From: an uncultured Opitutia bacterium
Lineage (GTDB): Bacteria; Verrucomicrobiota; Verrucomicrobiia; Opitutales; UBA953
Reading direction: 5' to 3'
Length of the DNA: 14,082 bases
NCBI GenBank assembly: GCA_903895475.1
Contig: CAITUF010000184.1
Span: 1 to 14,082, forward strand
In this document: piece by piece, positions 6,917 through 13,535 of the stretch
Position numbering within the stretch: the first letter of the stretch is position 1
Layout: each line of letters opens with the position of its first letter
Program-made: the position numbers and the translations under genes
The notes under the pieces: generated by a model
Told to the model about the DNA's origin: nothing
What the model saw: the letters and a program-made list of their open reading frames with translations, nothing else
The model's database searches: none

Positions 6917-6946
6917 AATAAAAAGGCCCGGCGGGTGCCGGGCCTT
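6917..6946 (-). terminator. Rho-independent terminator of the coiled-coil protein gene
   Basis: Read on the minus strand, AAGGCCCGGC pairs with GCCGGGCCTT (10 pairs) around a 4-base loop and is followed by TTTATT. It lies about 22 bases after the stop codon of the gene ending at 6969. Confidence 0.92.
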
Positions 6947-6968
6947 CGTGGCGAAGTCCGTTTAAGAC

Positions 6969-7571
6969 TTAGAGCGGGCGGTGGTCAGGCGTCGAACCCG
7001 AGCCAATCTCGCGGGAGCGAGCCTTGAGGCGGTTGTTCTCTTCCGTCAGGGTAGCGAAAGTCTTTTCGATTTCAGCCATCTTGGAGTTGGCTTCGCGGAG
7101 AGCAGCAGAGGCAACTTCTAGGTCAGCTTCAGCCTTCTTGGACTTGGCGTTGGCGTCGCGCACTTCGGAGCCATCGCGGAGCTTAGCGACTTCGGCGGTG
7201 AGTTCGTTCACGCGGGCAGCGGACTCAGAGCGAGCCTTTTCGAGCTCAGCAATCTTAGTGATGTTCTTGGCGAGGGCGTCCTTGGCGGCGGCGTAGTCTT
7301 CGTCGGTCTTCTTATGCGCGTCGGCAGCAGCGGTGACCTTGGCACCAGCGGCTTCAGCATCCTTCAAGGCCTTACTAGCCTTTACTTCGGCGGCGGCGGC
7401 ATTGCGCTCGGAGGCGGTCGTCTTGTCGCGGGCAGCACGGACTTGTTCGCGGGTTTCTTCCTGGACCTTGGCAAGTTCGGCGCGGGCTTCGTTTTCGGAC
7501 ACGACGCAGACGATCGCAACGCCGGCAAGGGCAGCGGAGACCAAGCTGAGGATGATGGTGGTGGGCTTCAT
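6969..7571 (-). CDS. Membrane-anchored coiled-coil protein of unknown function
   Basis: I do not recognise a named family for this 200-residue protein. Residues 5-24 form one hydrophobic segment ('TIILSLVSAALAGVAIVCVV') after a single Lys, fitting an uncleaved anchor or signal peptide. From about 27 to 185 the sequence is almost unbroken Ala/Lys/Glu heptad-like helix ('AELAKVQEETREQVRAA', 'KKAEADLEVASAALREANSK', 'MAEIEKTFATLTEENNRLKA'), a long coiled coil. The last 12 or so residues are polar and unstructured ('GSGSTPDHRPL'). The likely location is the inner membrane with the coiled coil in the periplasm. Low-complexity composition makes homology calls unreliable. The ATG at 7571 has no clear SD (context 'AGGTAACAGAATCCT ATG'). 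It lies 81 bases after nspC on the same strand and has its own terminator. Confidence 0.75.
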   Translation of the reverse strand: MKPTTIILSLVSAALAGVAIVCVVSENEARAELAKVQEETREQVRAARDKTTASERNAAAAEVKASKALKDAEAAGAKVTAAADAHKKTDEDYAAAKDALAKNITKIAELEKARSESAARVNELTAEVAKLRDGSEVRDANAKSKKAEADLEVASAALREANSKMAEIEKTFATLTEENNRLKARSREIGSGSTPDHRPL

Positions 7572-7652
7572 AGGATTCTGTTACCTACAGGAATTGCCTT
7601 AAAAAGCCCTTGGGTCAAGAACCTAGGCATCACTGACCGCCCGCTGGGGGGC
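7572..7652 (-). promoter_or_regulatory. Gap between nspC and the coiled-coil gene; possible promoter and weak hairpin
   Basis: On the minus strand this holds TTGACC, a good -35 match, inside 'TTCTTGACCCAAGGGC', followed by CTTTTTAAGG. CTTG-ACC-CAAG before the T run could be a weak terminator for nspC, and the same TTGACC could be a -35 box for the next gene. No clear -10 is present, so both readings are tentative. Confidence 0.3.
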
Positions 7653-8834
7653 TTATGACAAGCGGTTTTTGTAGTCCGCGTAGCCAAATTGGCGAATAAC
7701 CTGTGTTTGCCCGATGGCGGGGTCGAAGGTGGCAATGGCCGGCAGGGGGACGCCGTTGAAGGTGGTATTCTTCACGAACGTATAGTGCGACATGTCCATG
7801 AAGACGAGGCGCTGGCCGATCTGGAGCGGCTCCGCGAAGGAATAGTCACCGATGATGTCGCCCGCCAAGCAGGTGACGCTACCGAGGCGGTAGGTGTGAG
7901 CCAGTTTGCCCGGTAAGTCGCCGTCGAGGATGTCCGCTCGGTAGGGCATCTCCAAGGTGTCAGGCATGTGACAAGTGGCGGAGACGTCAATGATGGCGAT
8001 GTCGACGCCATTATGGACGAGGTCGAGGACCGTCCCCACGAGCACGCCGGTGCCGATGCCGATGGCTTCGCCGGGTTCAAGGTAGACCTGAATGTGTTGT
8101 CCCCAGCGGGCCCGGAAGTCGGTGATGACTTTGACGAGTAGGTCGAGGTCGTAGCCGGGACGGGTGATGTGGTGGCCGCCACCGAAGTTGACCCACTTGA
8201 GGTGTGGGATGAATTCACCGAACTTACTTTCGAAGGCCGCGACGGTGCGTTGTAAGACGTCGGCTCCTTGCTGACACATCGTGTGGAAGTGTAGGCCTTC
8301 GAGTCCGTCGAGGTCGCTCACGTCCGTAATCTCAGAGCGCAGTGTGCCGAGGCGAGAACCGCTCGCACAGGGATTGTAGAGTTCTACTTCAACCTCGGCG
8401 TGCTCGGGATTGACGCGGAGGCCAAAGGAGATCTTGCGTTTGGCCGCTTGGGCCGCGGCCCGATAGCGCTTCCATTGCGAAACCGAATTGAAGGACATGT
8501 GGTCGGCCACGCGCAAGAGCTGTGCGAACTCTTCGTCCTTGAAAGCTGGTGAATAGGCGTGGACCTCGCCGCCGAATTCCTCGCGGCCCAGCAGGGCCTC
8601 GTGGATGCCGCTCGCCGTGGTGCCGACGAGGTATTTCGAAATCAACTTGGCCTCGCTGAACTGCGCGAAGCCCTTAAGCGCGAGGAGCACCTTAGCGCCG
8701 GAGCGATCCATGACGGAACGAAGGATGCGCAGGTTGCTTTCCAGTAGGCCGCGGTGGAGGACGTGACAGGGGCTCGGCACCTGCGAGAGGTCAACCTGGC
8801 GGAAGGCGGCAGTGAGGGCGTCGGATTCGTGCAC
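7653..8834 (-). CDS. nspC: Carboxynorspermidine/carboxyspermidine decarboxylase (NspC)
   Basis: This PLP enzyme removes CO2 from carboxynorspermidine or carboxyspermidine to give norspermidine or spermidine, the last step of the S-adenosylmethionine-independent polyamine route. At 393 residues its size is typical. It has the alanine-racemase-type barrel with the PLP lysine in 'LLALKGFAQFS' (Lys54), 'LHFHTMCQQ' (about 181-189), the phosphate-binding 'VNFGGGHHIT' (about 215-224), 'LEPGEAIG' (about 252-259) and the C-terminal catalytic cysteine in 'SVTCLAGDIIGDYSF' (Cys322). 'CHMPDTLEMPYR' is characteristic of the NspC clade. The start codon appears to be GTG at 8834-8832: no in-frame ATG lies near, and motif spacing fits. 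There is no visible SD. The gene encoding the preceding step lies 80 bases upstream, separated by a strong intrinsic terminator. Confidence 0.95.
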   Translation of the reverse strand: MHESDALTAAFRQVDLSQVPSPCHVLHRGLLESNLRILRSVMDRSGAKVLLALKGFAQFSEAKLISKYLVGTTASGIHEALLGREEFGGEVHAYSPAFKDEEFAQLLRVADHMSFNSVSQWKRYRAAAQAAKRKISFGLRVNPEHAEVEVELYNPCASGSRLGTLRSEITDVSDLDGLEGLHFHTMCQQGADVLQRTVAAFESKFGEFIPHLKWVNFGGGHHITRPGYDLDLLVKVITDFRARWGQHIQVYLEPGEAIGIGTGVLVGTVLDLVHNGVDIAIIDVSATCHMPDTLEMPYRADILDGDLPGKLAHTYRLGSVTCLAGDIIGDYSFAEPLQIGQRLVFMDMSHYTFVKNTTFNGVPLPAIATFDPAIGQTQVIRQFGYADYKNRLS

Positions 8835-8865
8835 GCGTTCACGCTGTTGGCGTAGAGAGTTGGGG

Positions 8866-8896
8866 CAAATAAAAAGCCCGCCGAAGGGCGGGCTTT
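8866..8896 (-). terminator. Intrinsic terminator between the two polyamine genes
   Basis: On the minus strand AAAGCCCGCC pairs with GGCGGGCTTT (10 pairs) around CTTC and is followed by TTATTT. It lies about 20 bases after the dehydrogenase stop and ends about 30 bases before the nspC GTG. On the plus strand the stem is followed by only GTTTGGG, so minus-strand termination is favoured. It may attenuate expression of nspC instead of fully ending transcription. Confidence 0.9.
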
Positions 8897-8914
8897 GTTT
8901 GGGCTGGTCGGCGC

Positions 8915-10117
8915 TTAGACCGGCAGCTCTTGGATCTGCCAGGGCAGGCCGCGCTTATTCAATTCTTCCATGAACGGATCTGGGTCACACTCTTCCATAT
9001 TCCAGACACCTGGTTTGAGCCACTTGCCCGTGGCGAGCATCGCGCCGCCGATTGCCGCCGGGACGCCAGTGGTGTAGCTAATCGCCTGGGACTTGACCTC
9101 GGCGTAGCACTCTTGGTGGTCGCAGACATTGTAGATGAAGACCTTGCGTGGCTTGCCGTTCTTCATGCCGGTGATTTCGCAGCCGATGCAGGTCTTGCCC
9201 TTGGTGCGCGGGCCCAGCGAAGCCGGGTCGGGCAGGAGCGCCTTGAGGAACTGGATTGGGACGATCTGGTGGCCGTGGAACTCAATCGGGTCGATGCGCG
9301 TCAGGCCAACGTTCTGGAGCACCCGCAGGTGATTCAGGTAGTTGTCGGAGAAGGTCATGAAGAAGCGGATGCGCTTCAAGCCCTTGATGTTTTGGGCGAG
9401 GGACTCGAGTTCCTCGTGGAAGAGGAGGTAGCTGGGCTTAGGGCCGAGGACTGGGTAATTATAGTCCACCCGGAGTTTCGGGTCGAGGGGTTCGGTTTCT
9501 TTCCATTCACCATTTTCCCAATAGCGTCCGCGCTGCGTGATTTCGCGGATGTTGATCTCGGGGTTGAAATTAGTCGCGAACGGGTAGCCGTGGTCGCCGG
9601 CGTTGGCGTCCATGATGTCGATCGTCTCGATAGTGTCGAAGAGGTGCTTTTGGGCGTAGGCGCAGAAGACGTTGGTCACGCCAGGGTCGAAGCCCGAGCC
9701 AAGCAGGGCGGTGAGGCCGGCCTTTTCGAAGCGCTCGCGGTAGGCCCACTGCCAAGAGTATTCGAATTTGGCGAGGTGCGGGGGCTCGTAGTTGGCCGTG
9801 TCGACGTAGTGGATGCCAGCGTGGAGGCAGGCGTCCATCAAGGGGAGGTCTTGATAGGGGAGGGCGACGTTGATGAGTAGGTCGGCGCCGAAGGACTTGA
9901 TGAGGGCCACCGTGGCCTTGACGTCATCGGCATCGACGGTCGCCGTGCGAATCGTCCGGCCCGTCGCGTTCTTCACGTCGGCGGCGATAGCCTTGCACTT
10001 GTTCTCATTGCGGGAGGCTAGCATGACCTCGGAAAAGGCCTCGGGGTGCATGGCACACTTGTGGGTCACGACGTTGCCAACGCCGCCGGCACCGATAATC
10101 AGGACTTTTTTGCTCAT
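8915..10117 (-). CDS. Carboxynorspermidine/carboxyspermidine dehydrogenase (saccharopine-dehydrogenase-like)
   Basis: This 400-residue enzyme of the saccharopine dehydrogenase-like family condenses aspartate semialdehyde with a diamine (putrescine or 1,3-diaminopropane) and reduces the product with NADPH, feeding NspC. It begins with a Rossmann loop, 'VLIIGAGGVGNVVTHKCA' (GAGGVG 9-14), followed by 'VMLASRNENKCKAIA' and the characteristic 'DTANYEPP' and 'LLGSGFDPGVTNVFCAYA'. The neighbouring nspC separates this reading from true saccharopine or lysine-pathway enzymes. Whether spermidine or norspermidine is made cannot be read here. I chose the ATG at 10117 (MSKKVLIIGAGG) because it abuts the first beta strand; the frame is open further upstream, but that extension would cover a pyrimidine-rich leader. 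There is no SD (context 'CATCTAACCCT ATG'). Confidence 0.92.
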   Translation of the reverse strand: MSKKVLIIGAGGVGNVVTHKCAMHPEAFSEVMLASRNENKCKAIAADVKNATGRTIRTATVDADDVKATVALIKSFGADLLINVALPYQDLPLMDACLHAGIHYVDTANYEPPHLAKFEYSWQWAYRERFEKAGLTALLGSGFDPGVTNVFCAYAQKHLFDTIETIDIMDANAGDHGYPFATNFNPEINIREITQRGRYWENGEWKETEPLDPKLRVDYNYPVLGPKPSYLLFHEELESLAQNIKGLKRIRFFMTFSDNYLNHLRVLQNVGLTRIDPIEFHGHQIVPIQFLKALLPDPASLGPRTKGKTCIGCEITGMKNGKPRKVFIYNVCDHQECYAEVKSQAISYTTGVPAAIGGAMLATGKWLKPGVWNMEECDPDPFMEELNKRGLPWQIQELPV

Positions 10118-10240
10118 AGGGTTAGATGATTTCTGTCCACAAGCGGGGGAGGGGAAAGAAAAAAGGATGCACAAACCGGTGAACAAGCCGTGACGGCCAG
10201 CGCCAGCCCCGAGGGGTCCGTGAAACGGAACCCTTTTGGC
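10118..10240 (-). promoter_or_regulatory. Leader between tRNA-Asp and the dehydrogenase gene
   Basis: This 123-base gap may carry the promoter of the polyamine genes, or the leader of a joint transcript with the tRNA. On the minus strand it holds, in order, the tRNA trailer repeat, a hairpin (GGGT-T-CCGT paired with ACGG-ACCC, 10214-10233, one bulge), a CCCCTCGGGG element, and a 22-base pyrimidine run (10145-10166) before the start codon. No clear -35/-10 pair is seen. Read on the plus strand, the same hairpin is followed by TTTT and could be a weak terminator there. Confidence 0.35.
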
Positions 10241-10331
10241 TGGCGGGATGGACGGGACTCGAACCCGCGACCTCCTACGTGACAGGCAGGCGCTCTAACC
10301 AACTGAGCTACCACCCCGGACAGCCAAAAGG
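10232..10331. repeat. 11-base inverted repeat flanking tRNA-Asp
   Basis: CCTTTTGGCTG (10232-10242) and CAGCCAAAAGG (10321-10331) are perfect reverse complements on either side of the tRNA. The left copy includes two bases of the tRNA's encoded CCA end. In the precursor RNA the 5' leader and 3' trailer could pair, lengthening the acceptor stem beyond the mature ends across a 3-base leader gap. Confidence 0.85.
10241..10317 (-). tRNA. tRNA-Asp (anticodon GUC)
   Basis: The 77-base cloverleaf reads on the minus strand. The acceptor arm GGGGTGG pairs with CCATCCC (one G-U), the D arm contains AGCTCAGTTGGTTAGAGC, the anticodon arm is CCTGC-CTGTCAC-GTAGG with anticodon GTC, the variable loop contains AGGTC, the T arm is CGGG-TTCGAGT-CCCG, the discriminator base is G73 and CCA is encoded. 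G73 and GUC are identity elements of tRNA-Asp. It lies 67 bases after proA on the same strand, with its own likely promoter. Confidence 0.98.
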
Positions 10332-10337
10332 AAGGTG

Positions 10338-10367
10338 AACAAAGCCCCCTGACCCCCCGGCTGTCAA
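10338..10367 (-). promoter_or_regulatory. Probable promoter of tRNA-Asp
   Basis: On the minus strand a perfect TTGACA (10367-10362) is followed after 18 bases by TTTGTT (10343-10338), a poor -10 match. Transcription would begin near 10331, exactly where the leader half of the inverted repeat starts. The spacer is very G-rich. The -35 box is convincing; the -10 is not. Confidence 0.55.
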
Positions 10368-10384
10368 ACGGAAAACCTCGGCAA

Positions 10385-11644
10385 TTATCCCCGAATTTGG
10401 CCAGTACCCACGACTTCGAACTTCCAGGTCGTTAATTCCCTGATTCCCATCGGTCCGCGGGCATGTAGACGGTCCGTGCTGATGCCGACTTCGGCGCCAA
10501 AGCCAAACTCGCCGCCATCGGTGAACCGGGTGCTGGCGTTCCAGTACACGCAGGCACTATCGATTTGGGCGAGGAAGGAGCGGGCGACGGTTTCGTCGGC
10601 CGTGATGATGGCGTCCGAATGGTGGGAGCCACAGGTCTCGATGTGCGTGACCGCCTCGGCTAAGCCGGTGACGACCTTGACGTTCAGGACGAGGGCCAAG
10701 TGTTCGGTCCGGAAATCTACCTCGGTGGCAGGGGTGGCCGTGGGGATGAGTGCACACGTGCGGGGGCACCCGCGGATCTCGGTCTGCTGAGCCGCCATTG
10801 CGCGTGCGACGACGGGTAGGAAGCTGGTCGCGACCGCGGCATCGACGAGTAAGGTCTCGGCGGCGTTGCAGGCGCTCGGACGCTGGCACTTGGCGTTAAC
10901 GATGATCGCCTCCGCCATGGCTAAGTCGGCGGCGGCGTGGACGTAGACGTGACAGATACCCGCATCGTGCTTGATGACGGGGACCTTGGCGGAATTCACC
11001 ACCGCCTCGATCAGACCGGGGCCGCCCCGCGGGACGATGATGTCGACGATTCCGCGGAGCGAACCGAGGGCCGGAACAGCCTCACGGTCGGTGAAAGGCA
11101 GCAGCGTGACGGCTTCCGTCGGTAGACCCGCTGCCGCGAGTCCAGTCGCGAAGGCTTGAGCGAGCGCTAGGTTGGTGTGGAGTGCCTCACTGCCTCCGCG
11201 CAGGATACAGGCATTACCAGACTTCAGGCACAGCGCGGCGGCGTCGACGGTGACGTTGGGGCGCGATTCAAAGATAATGGCGACGAGTCCGATGGGCACG
11301 CGGCGGCGGATAATCTTTAGGCCGTTGGGGCGGTCCCACGCTTCGGTGACTTCACCGACGGGGTCGGGCAACTTGGCCACGTCTTCGCAGGCGACGGCAA
11401 TCGCTTCGAGGCGTCCGTGGTCGAGGCGAAGGCGGTCGGTCATCGCCGGCGCTAGGCCTTTGGCTTGGGCGGCGGCGAGGTCTTGCGCGTTGGCCGCGAG
11501 GATGGCGGGCTCAGCGGCGCGGAGGGCTTGCGCGGCGGCGCGGAGGGCATGGTCGCGGGTCGCCGTCGAAGAGAGGGCCACGGAGCGTGCAGCTGCCTTG
11601 GCCGCTCGGGCCAGAGCCGTCACGCGCTGCAGCAGGTCACTCAT
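10385..11644 (-). CDS. proA: Gamma-glutamyl phosphate reductase (ProA)
   Basis: ProA reduces gamma-glutamyl phosphate with NADPH to glutamate 5-semialdehyde, the second step of proline synthesis. The 419-residue length is normal for this aldehyde-dehydrogenase-fold enzyme. Motifs are 'RRRVPIGLVAIIFESRPNVT' (about 113-132), 'CLKSGNACILRGGSEA' (about 139-154), 'IIVPRGGPGLI', 'VPVIKHDAGICHVYV' (about 221-235), the nucleophile block 'NAKCQRPSACNAAETLL' (catalytic Cys259), and C-terminal 'TDGGEFGFGAEVGISTDRLH' with 'ARGPMGIRELTTWKF'. The usual Thr of NAKTQRP is Cys253 here, a small variation. The ATG shares ATGA with the proB stop (11641-11644), so ProB and ProA are probably translated together, matching their known need to channel an unstable intermediate. 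Confidence 0.97.
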   Translation of the reverse strand: MSDLLQRVTALARAAKAAARSVALSSTATRDHALRAAAQALRAAEPAILAANAQDLAAAQAKGLAPAMTDRLRLDHGRLEAIAVACEDVAKLPDPVGEVTEAWDRPNGLKIIRRRVPIGLVAIIFESRPNVTVDAAALCLKSGNACILRGGSEALHTNLALAQAFATGLAAAGLPTEAVTLLPFTDREAVPALGSLRGIVDIIVPRGGPGLIEAVVNSAKVPVIKHDAGICHVYVHAAADLAMAEAIIVNAKCQRPSACNAAETLLVDAAVATSFLPVVARAMAAQQTEIRGCPRTCALIPTATPATEVDFRTEHLALVLNVKVVTGLAEAVTHIETCGSHHSDAIITADETVARSFLAQIDSACVYWNASTRFTDGGEFGFGAEVGISTDRLHARGPMGIRELTTWKFEVVGTGQIRG

Positions 11645-12405
11645 CGCAGGGAGAAGCGCGTCCCGAGTTTCTTGCCCGCGGCGATTTCTAGGAGGACGTT
11701 GGCTTTACGGCCGTGCGCGATGATGGTGTCCACGCCCCCTTCGGCGGCGATTTCGGCGGCCTGTAATTTTGTCACCATGCCGCCGACGTTACGTTCGGAG
11801 CCGGCGCCGCCCGCGAGGCCGCGGATGGTATCATCGATCTTCGTGACCTTCGGGATTCGGTCACCCGTGCCGTCGGATTTCGTCATGAGCCCATCGACCC
11901 CCGAGAGGATGATGAGTAAGTCAGCGCCGACGAGTGCGGCAACGTGTGCGGAGAGTCGGTCGTTGTCGCCCACGCGGATTTCTTCGTCCGCGATGGCGTC
12001 GTTCTCGTTGATGATCGGGACGAACCGCTTGCGCTTCAGGAGGAGATCTAAAGTGGCGCGCGCATTACGCGTGCAGGCACGGCTATCGAGGTCCCAGTAC
12101 GTCAGGAGCATCTGCGATCCGAGCAGCCCATGGCGGGCGAAGTGTCGACCGTAGACAGACATCAACTCGGGTTGGCCGACCGTGGCGCAAGCTTGCAGCT
12201 CGCGGGCGTCCTTCGGGCGCTTCTCTAGGTTCATGGCCGTCATCCCGGCGGAGACGGCACCCGAGGAGACCACGACGACCTCGATGCCTTTCTTCATTAG
12301 GCCGGCGACTTGGTCGGCGATGCGACCAATCTGGACGCGATCGACCTTGCCGTCCTTGCGGGTGAGCAGACCAGAACCGAGTTTGATGACCCAACGTTTT
12401 GCCAT
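11641..12405 (-). CDS. proB: Glutamate 5-kinase (ProB), short form without PUA domain
   Basis: ProB phosphorylates glutamate with ATP, the first and usually proline-inhibited step of proline synthesis. The 254 residues make up only the amino-acid-kinase domain: 'VIKLGSGLLTR' (about 6-16), 'VVVVSSGAVSAGM' (about 43-55), 'CATVGQPELM', 'VPIINENDAIADEEIRVGDN' (about 129-148), 'LLIILSGVDGLMT' and 'GGMVTKLQAAEIAAEGGVDT'. The chain ends right after this domain. The roughly 110-residue C-terminal PUA domain found in E. coli-type ProB (367 residues) is absent, with the stop codon overlapping proA, so this does not look like a recent truncation. PUA-less ProB occurs in other bacteria. The ATG at 12405 has no SD ('CTTCCACTCTT ATG'). 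The gap to ruvB upstream is 46 bases. Confidence 0.95.
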   Translation of the reverse strand: MAKRWVIKLGSGLLTRKDGKVDRVQIGRIADQVAGLMKKGIEVVVVSSGAVSAGMTAMNLEKRPKDARELQACATVGQPELMSVYGRHFARHGLLGSQMLLTYWDLDSRACTRNARATLDLLLKRKRFVPIINENDAIADEEIRVGDNDRLSAHVAALVGADLLIILSGVDGLMTKSDGTGDRIPKVTKIDDTIRGLAGGAGSERNVGGMVTKLQAAEIAAEGGVDTIIAHGRKANVLLEIAAGKKLGTRFSLR

Positions 12406-12451
12406 AAGAGTGGAAGCGAACCTAACGGACGGAATCCGCCGATGTCCAGCG

Positions 12452-13498
12452 TCAGAGTGCGGCGCCGTCGCGGCTCGGCGGGGTTAAGCCTGCGGCCAGC
12501 CAGCCTTTATCCGTTAGGACGCGCCCTTGGGGGGTGCGGGTCACATAGCCTTCCTGGACGAGGAATGGTTCATGGACCTCTTCGAGCGTGTGGGCGTCTT
12601 CGCCGATGGAAGCCCCGATGCTACTCAGTCCCACTGGGCCGCCGTTATGTTTCTGGGCCATCGCTCGGAGGAAGCGGTGATCCATGTCGTCGAGTCCATG
12701 TTGGTCGATCTCGAGTAACTCGAGGGCGGCGGCCGTGACGGCGGCATCGGCCTTACCGGCGGCGCGTTCGAGCGCGTAGTCGCGCGTGAAGCGCAGCAGG
12801 TTGTTGACGATACGGGGCGTGCCCCGGGCGCGGCGGGCGACTTCTTCGGCGCCCCCTTGATCGAGGTCAAGGTTGAGCAACTTCGCATTGCGGGCGACAA
12901 TCGTCAGGAGCTGTTCGCGGGTGTAGTAATCCAGGCGCGTCTGCAGGGTGAAGCGACTCCGTAACGGTGCGGTCAGCAGGCCAGTGCGCGTGGTGGCGCC
13001 GACCAACGTGAACTTCGGTAGGTCGAGGCGCACGCTGCGGGCGTTCGGCCCTTGGTCGATCATGATATCGATGCGGAAGTCCTCCATCGCGGAGTAGAGG
13101 AACTCTTCGACGGTCTTCGGAATTCGATGGATTTCGTCGATGAAGAGTAACTCGCCTTCTTGCAGGCTGGTAAGCAGGCCGGCGAGGTCGGAGGCCTTTT
13201 CGACGACGGGTCCAGAAGTCACGCGAATGGGCCGGCCCATTTCTTCAGCGAGGATCATCGCCAGGGTGGTCTTGCCCAGGCCGGGCGGGCCGTGGAGCAG
13301 GATGTGGTCGAGCGTGCGTCCTTCGCGGCGGGCAGCCCCAACCATCACGCGGAGGCGTTCCACTGTGCGCGCTTGGCCAACGAAATCGGCGAGGGAAGGA
13401 GGGCGCAGTGCTTGATCGAGCGGGCGGTTGGGCGCGCTCACCGCGGCCTTGCCGGCGGCGGGTTGGGTCGATTCTGCATCATCCTGCGCGCGGGCCAT
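12452..13498 (-). CDS. ruvB: Holliday junction branch-migration ATPase (RuvB)
   Basis: RuvB is the hexameric AAA+ motor that, with RuvA, drives branch migration at Holliday junctions in recombination and repair. It has 348 residues. The first 25 are variable and polar, then come 'RPLDQALRPPSLADFVGQ', Walker A 'HGPPGLGKTT' (69-78), 'TSGPVVEKASDLAGLLT', Walker B 'LLFIDEIHRI' (DEIH 121-124), the 'GATTRTGLLTAPLRSRF' block carrying the trans-acting arginine (about 167-183), sensor-2 'RGTPRIVNNLLRFTRDYA', and the C-terminal winged helix 'GPVGLSSIGASIGED', 'EEVHEPFLVQEGYVTRTPQGR'. The ATG at 13498 gives a normal N-terminus; the frame is open 87 bases further but there overlaps murA. ruvA and ruvC are not adjacent. 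It sits 37 bases downstream of murA and is likely cotranscribed with it. Confidence 0.97.
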   Translation of the reverse strand: MARAQDDAESTQPAAGKAAVSAPNRPLDQALRPPSLADFVGQARTVERLRVMVGAARREGRTLDHILLHGPPGLGKTTLAMILAEEMGRPIRVTSGPVVEKASDLAGLLTSLQEGELLFIDEIHRIPKTVEEFLYSAMEDFRIDIMIDQGPNARSVRLDLPKFTLVGATTRTGLLTAPLRSRFTLQTRLDYYTREQLLTIVARNAKLLNLDLDQGGAEEVARRARGTPRIVNNLLRFTRDYALERAAGKADAAVTAAALELLEIDQHGLDDMDHRFLRAMAQKHNGGPVGLSSIGASIGEDAHTLEEVHEPFLVQEGYVTRTPQGRVLTDKGWLAAGLTPPSRDGAAL

Positions 13499-13535
13499 GG
13501 CGGTAACGTGTCGAGTCGGGGAGCGATGGCAATCC

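Noticed and set aside
6468..7027. Open frames of about 100 codons on both strands in the gap after the porin gene.
   Set aside because: The translations are Arg/Pro/Ser-rich without hydrophobic pattern, have no motif, run across terminators or into the neighbouring gene, and lack start signals.
8930..9880. A 316-codon open frame on the plus strand opposite the carboxynorspermidine dehydrogenase gene.
   Set aside because: It is the complement of a well-supported conserved gene. Its Val/Glu/Gly-rich translation reflects the codon bias of the true gene and shows no domain pattern.
10118..10186. A 23-residue N-terminal extension of the carboxynorspermidine dehydrogenase.
   Set aside because: It would encode a hydrophobic stretch before a cytoplasmic Rossmann enzyme and spans a pyrimidine-rich leader. 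The ATG at 10117 abuts the first strand.
10214..10237. A hairpin followed by TTTT on the plus strand near the tRNA, as a terminator.
   Set aside because: No plus-strand gene ends here and the stem has a bulge. It is described as part of the leader region only.
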